From the NCBI GenBank assembly GCA_003260075.1, contig QLIY01000543.1, positions 45,543 through 109,542 on the forward strand: a DNA stretch of 64,000 bases, written 5' to 3'. The notes under the pieces are model-generated. The model saw nothing but the letters and a program-made list of their open reading frames with translations. It ran no database searches and was not told the DNA's origin. The stretch comes from Phallusia mammillata (Eukaryota; Chordata; Ascidiacea; Phlebobranchia; Ascidiidae). This document shows, piece after piece, positions 60,333 through 64,000 of the stretch (its first letter is position 1; every line of letters starts with the position of its first letter). The position numbers were made by a program, and so were the translations under genes.

Positions 60333-61655
60333 GGACTAGCTTGAGCAAACCAGCTTATCAACAAATAAACTTACGTGACCTAATTTACATAAAATTGAAA
60401 CAAAATACTCGAAACATGCGGACCGAATAACTTAAATTAATGTTCCAATCTTAAACAATAAGTTACATCTCACTGATGTTGTAGCACTGCTATTTATAAC
60501 AACTGCTAACCATCTTTCCACAACATCATTTGTTTGTAATCCACCATAGGGGAATTTTCAGATGCTAAATATAGTGATGACGTCATCGTTGTTTGTTGCG
60601 CCACATATCTGTCATAGATCTGACGTTGCCTTTTTTGTGACTGTATTGAATTTAAAACCTGTGTTGCTATGTATCACATAATAGCATACATTTAAAAAAG
60701 TCGTAGACTTTATTTTTTGTAGTTTTCGAATGATTGCCTCAAGACTTACAACTTTTTCTCCTCATCAGTTTGTTATCAATAGAAACCACACCACAACTTT
60801 ATATTGTTAATTTTGTATAGCTTATAACCTCTGAATGTTAGCATCACCCAGACAAAACTTAGGTTATTAGTCGCATGATTGCTATAGGCCTAATAACGGA
60901 AATAACAGAATGACGCGTTAAACACAAACGCCTACACAACACACATCAGCGACACGGATCGCTACAAAATGCACGTTTTCTGACAGTTTAGTCGCTGCAC
61001 AATACTAGCTCAGTACATTCAGTGTATCTCGAATATCTGGTGGCGAAACTACTTTTTCATGTTTGCTCAGTCTGTGGAAACACCAGGGGGTTACCCAAGG
61101 GTTTTAAGTAAGCCAGTCCAAGCGTACGAAAATGTTTATTAGCGTACGAAAATGTTTATTAGCGTACGAAATTGTTTTTTAATTTCAATAGTGATTTTGT
61201 CTCATAGTCGTGTTTCGTATTTCAAACAAGTGCTAAGAATACAATACATTATCTAAAGGAAAATACTTTTATTTTCTATGACTTTCCGCTTCATGAGGCT
61301 GTCGCTCATGCAGAACACTCCACATCTGTTTGTAAAAAAATCGGGAATTTTTTGTTGCTAAATATAGCGATTCCTCAATTGCTTCTTGTGGCGTAATACT
61401 AGTAGCAAATACTGAACGATGCCGTTGGTGTGTTGGTAAAAGTTTATAGCAAATATGACCCTACAGGAGATTATTTAAAATGATTTCTATAACAGTGAAA
61501 CATTGTTTTATCCTCTGCTTTTACTAGCGTTGTTGTTTGTGATTAAGTCTACTGGTCGGTTTATTATTGAAACACATTGACCTAATAACTTAAGTTGATG
61601 TCCCAACCACGAAAAAAACATTTTACTAGTCTTGTTGCAGTGGTAGCTCTACCGA

Positions 61656-61707
<52 letters not shown>

Positions 61708-62112
61708 ATTTGCACAATGGCGAAACTGTTCTTTCTTGTTTATACGGCGTCGTGCCGATACCAGGGCCATACCCAGGGGCTGTGACTTTAATTAAGCGAT
61801 TTGTTTGTGAACAAATAAATTTAAGGTTAATTTACCAGCGTCAATGTATTGTCGTTTTATACTATACTATTGTCGTATATCATGTTTGAATTAATGTGCA
61901 TATTGTTACTTTTGAGCTTAACCAATTCAGATTTTAACCCTTCTTCAAGCTTTCACTTTGTTATAGTCATACAAAATAGGGAATTTTCAAGTGCTAAATA
62001 TAGTGATTACGTCACTACTGTTTGTTGCGCAACAGACGTGTCTAATGATTAACTTTGCCGTTGTTGTGATGATTGACTTAAATTCAAAAACTGTGTTGCT
62101 TTAATCCACAGT

Positions 62113-62201
<89 letters not shown>

Positions 62202-63115
62202 TTACATTTTAATAACTTTCTGAGAGATCGAGATTTATAATAAATTTTTTTATTGAGTTTTTTTATTAAATTTTTTATTTTTTTTATAAAGAAACCGAAA
62301 ATATTTTTCATTTAAAACCTCACTTCTTAAATTGCCTGTCGTGTTTCACTTGCTATGTATTTAAGCAACCCAATAACTCGCACAGTTTAAGGGATTTATG
62401 TTTGCTGCTGCTTTTAGATAAAACGTTTTGATCTTTGTGTTAATTAGGACTATTAATTTGCTAAATGACATTTTTCCTTATTGGTTTATCATCCAAAACT
62501 CCCAATCACAAAGTAGCGTTATGTTTTACGAAGTAAAACTTTGTAGCATCACCCAGTCATAACTTAGGTCCCAAANTGGCCTGATTTTGATCCTTGGTTC
62601 GTTTTCTCAAGCTCAGTAGCGTCATTTGGTGGTTGTCATGTTTAGGTATGTCTTGTCACTAAAAGGAAGTTTTCTTTTGATTGTACCACATATCTTGGAA
62701 ACTGTTATTTCGAGGGTAAAATCTGTAACATGTGGAAATCCTTACGAGAATTGCAATGCAATTGGACATAATTACCACAATCGATCAACAAATCTTCAAA
62801 TTTCATAGTGGAATGAAACTGCTGTCCAGGTTCCCTTGCATTTTAAAGCATTGTGTATGGGAACTTCATTGGTTTAATTTTTGCTCGTATTGTAGGATCT
62901 CCGATTTAAATAAACTTTAAACAGATTAACCGTCGTTAACCAGGATAGTGTACGTTGGTTGGTGGGAGGAAAATCTTAACGGCATTTACTTTTTCAACCA
63001 TGTTGTATCGACGCACAATTCGAATTTCTGTGTATTGTCTATTCATATTCCCCGTCGAGGTTTGTTAGAATGGTTTTATTATAGTATGCACATCTATAGA
63101 CGTACATCTATAGAC

Positions 63116-63163
<48 letters not shown>

Positions 63164-64000
63164 AGCATATCTGCAAAACAGTTCATTGGCAATTAAATGT
63201 AATTGACTAGGTCAAAATAGACACCATGTTTAATTCCTAGCACCACTGAAACAATTTCCAATGTTTTGTTGTTGTATCACAATTCAGGATCGTGCTCAAA
63301 TATTGTAGGACTTTTCAATAGAAATTCCAAATCCTAAATTCTCCAATGTGAATTATTCGTTTTGTTTGATGTTTAAAACTTGTTGACAGCCTCCATTTAT
63401 TCACCACTTTTATGCAACTGTCAAGTTTGTTGGCAACTGTTAGAGATCGCTACCTCAACTTATTAATGAATGTACAAAACGATGCATTTATCCAACTTGT
63501 GTTTTCGTTGCATTGCTTCCAACAATTGCAACGTGAATGACAAGGAAACGCCATTGGAACGTTTTTACTAGTGTTAAGATGTTTTTTTTTTGAAAGTTTG
63601 AAGGTATGAGACTCTATTTCATGTATACGTGTATGCTACTTATTAAATGGTTATTAGAATAAATGGTTTAAATGTACCTACTTTTCTATTACTTACTTTA
63701 GCAAAGTTGTGTGCCGAATAGTGTCATGGCAAAATGACTATTTTATTTAGTACAGACCGGCCTAATCATAATCAAGGTAAAATTTCCATGAGGATAGGTA
63801 ACTGAAATTCATATATTGATGGAGTAATGGTTTAAATGTCACTTTGGTTACGACTACATTTAATGTTAAATAAAATAATAAAAAGCACTACGTTCAAACA
63901 GAAAAACATCCAGGTTTTAAAGTCAATCAACCGTAGTATTGCATCGATGATGAAACCACCCGATTCGTCAACAAGTGCTCGATTAGAAGCGCTTGTGTTA
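60333..64000. other. Gene-free right end with repeats and long homopolymers
   Basis: No gene supported. It holds unit R copies 4 and 5, shared blocks with the 58280-58450 region (60872-60945, 61503-61563), the pair 60550-60605 and 61978-62035 (taaatatagtgatgacgtca and its variant), and homopolymers C51 (61657-61707), C88 (62114-62201) and G42 (63118-63159). There is an N at 62576. 62200-64000 is plain AT-rich sequence in which I see nothing. Confidence 0.6.
61017..61470. repeat. Tandem unit R, copy 4
   Basis: Starts cagtgtatctcgaatatctg and includes a local triple of agcgtacgaaaatgtttatt (61121-61170). It is followed by ttttatcctctgcttttact, also found at 58391. A fifth, truncated copy lies at about 61708-61790. 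Confidence 0.7.

Overview
The window is intron-rich, AT-rich animal DNA. It most likely comes from an ascidian tunicate of the Ciona type. The reasons are small genes with short introns, a single RAPGEF2/6 (PDZ-GEF) gene, a synaptopodin-2-like gene, and a very high density of allele-like differences. The species call is inference. Gene calls were made by reading splice sites, phases and protein motifs by eye; no search was run.

Layout: (1) About 66-24953, plus strand: most of a RAPGEF2/6-type Rap guanine-nucleotide exchange factor (cNMP-like, REM, PDZ, RA, RasGEF, long disordered tail, C-terminal PDZ ligand). Its start lies left of the window. It has three phase-matched, probably mutually exclusive exons between PDZ and RA, and an alternative 3' terminal exon. 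(2) 26818-37173, minus strand: a synaptopodin-2/myopodin-like locus made of three head-to-tail open units (37173-32404, 31907-29996, 28361-26818), each carrying the K-G-x-x-M/L-F-x-K/R basic motif. It converges on the RAPGEF gene. (3) 41057-47696, minus: a complete six-exon, 909-residue secreted-ectodomain GPCR with LDL-receptor class A modules. (4) 50668-52056, minus: an intronless 462-residue FLVCR/SLC49-like major-facilitator transporter, with decayed relatives at 52593-53245 and about 50400-50530. (5) 48772-62200: a birth-and-death cluster of a small basic protein family I do not recognise (genes at 48772-49238, 55811-56965, 59809-60332; pseudogene 53593-54571; two or more remnants). It is embedded in a tandemly duplicated non-coding unit seen 4-5 times. 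(6) 62200-64000: no gene seen.

A pervasive feature is assembly structure. Runs of 10-12 C, and single Ns, join a stretch of sequence to a second, slightly different copy of itself. Where exons are involved (9352-10758) the copies differ only at synonymous sites, so they look like the two alleles laid end to end, not true duplications. Longer C/G runs (39-88 bases) interrupt two coding exons. Transposable elements include a hAT-type MITE, pogo/Tigger-like MITEs and a tRNA-derived SINE with an intact target-site duplication and an empty paralogous site in the same window.
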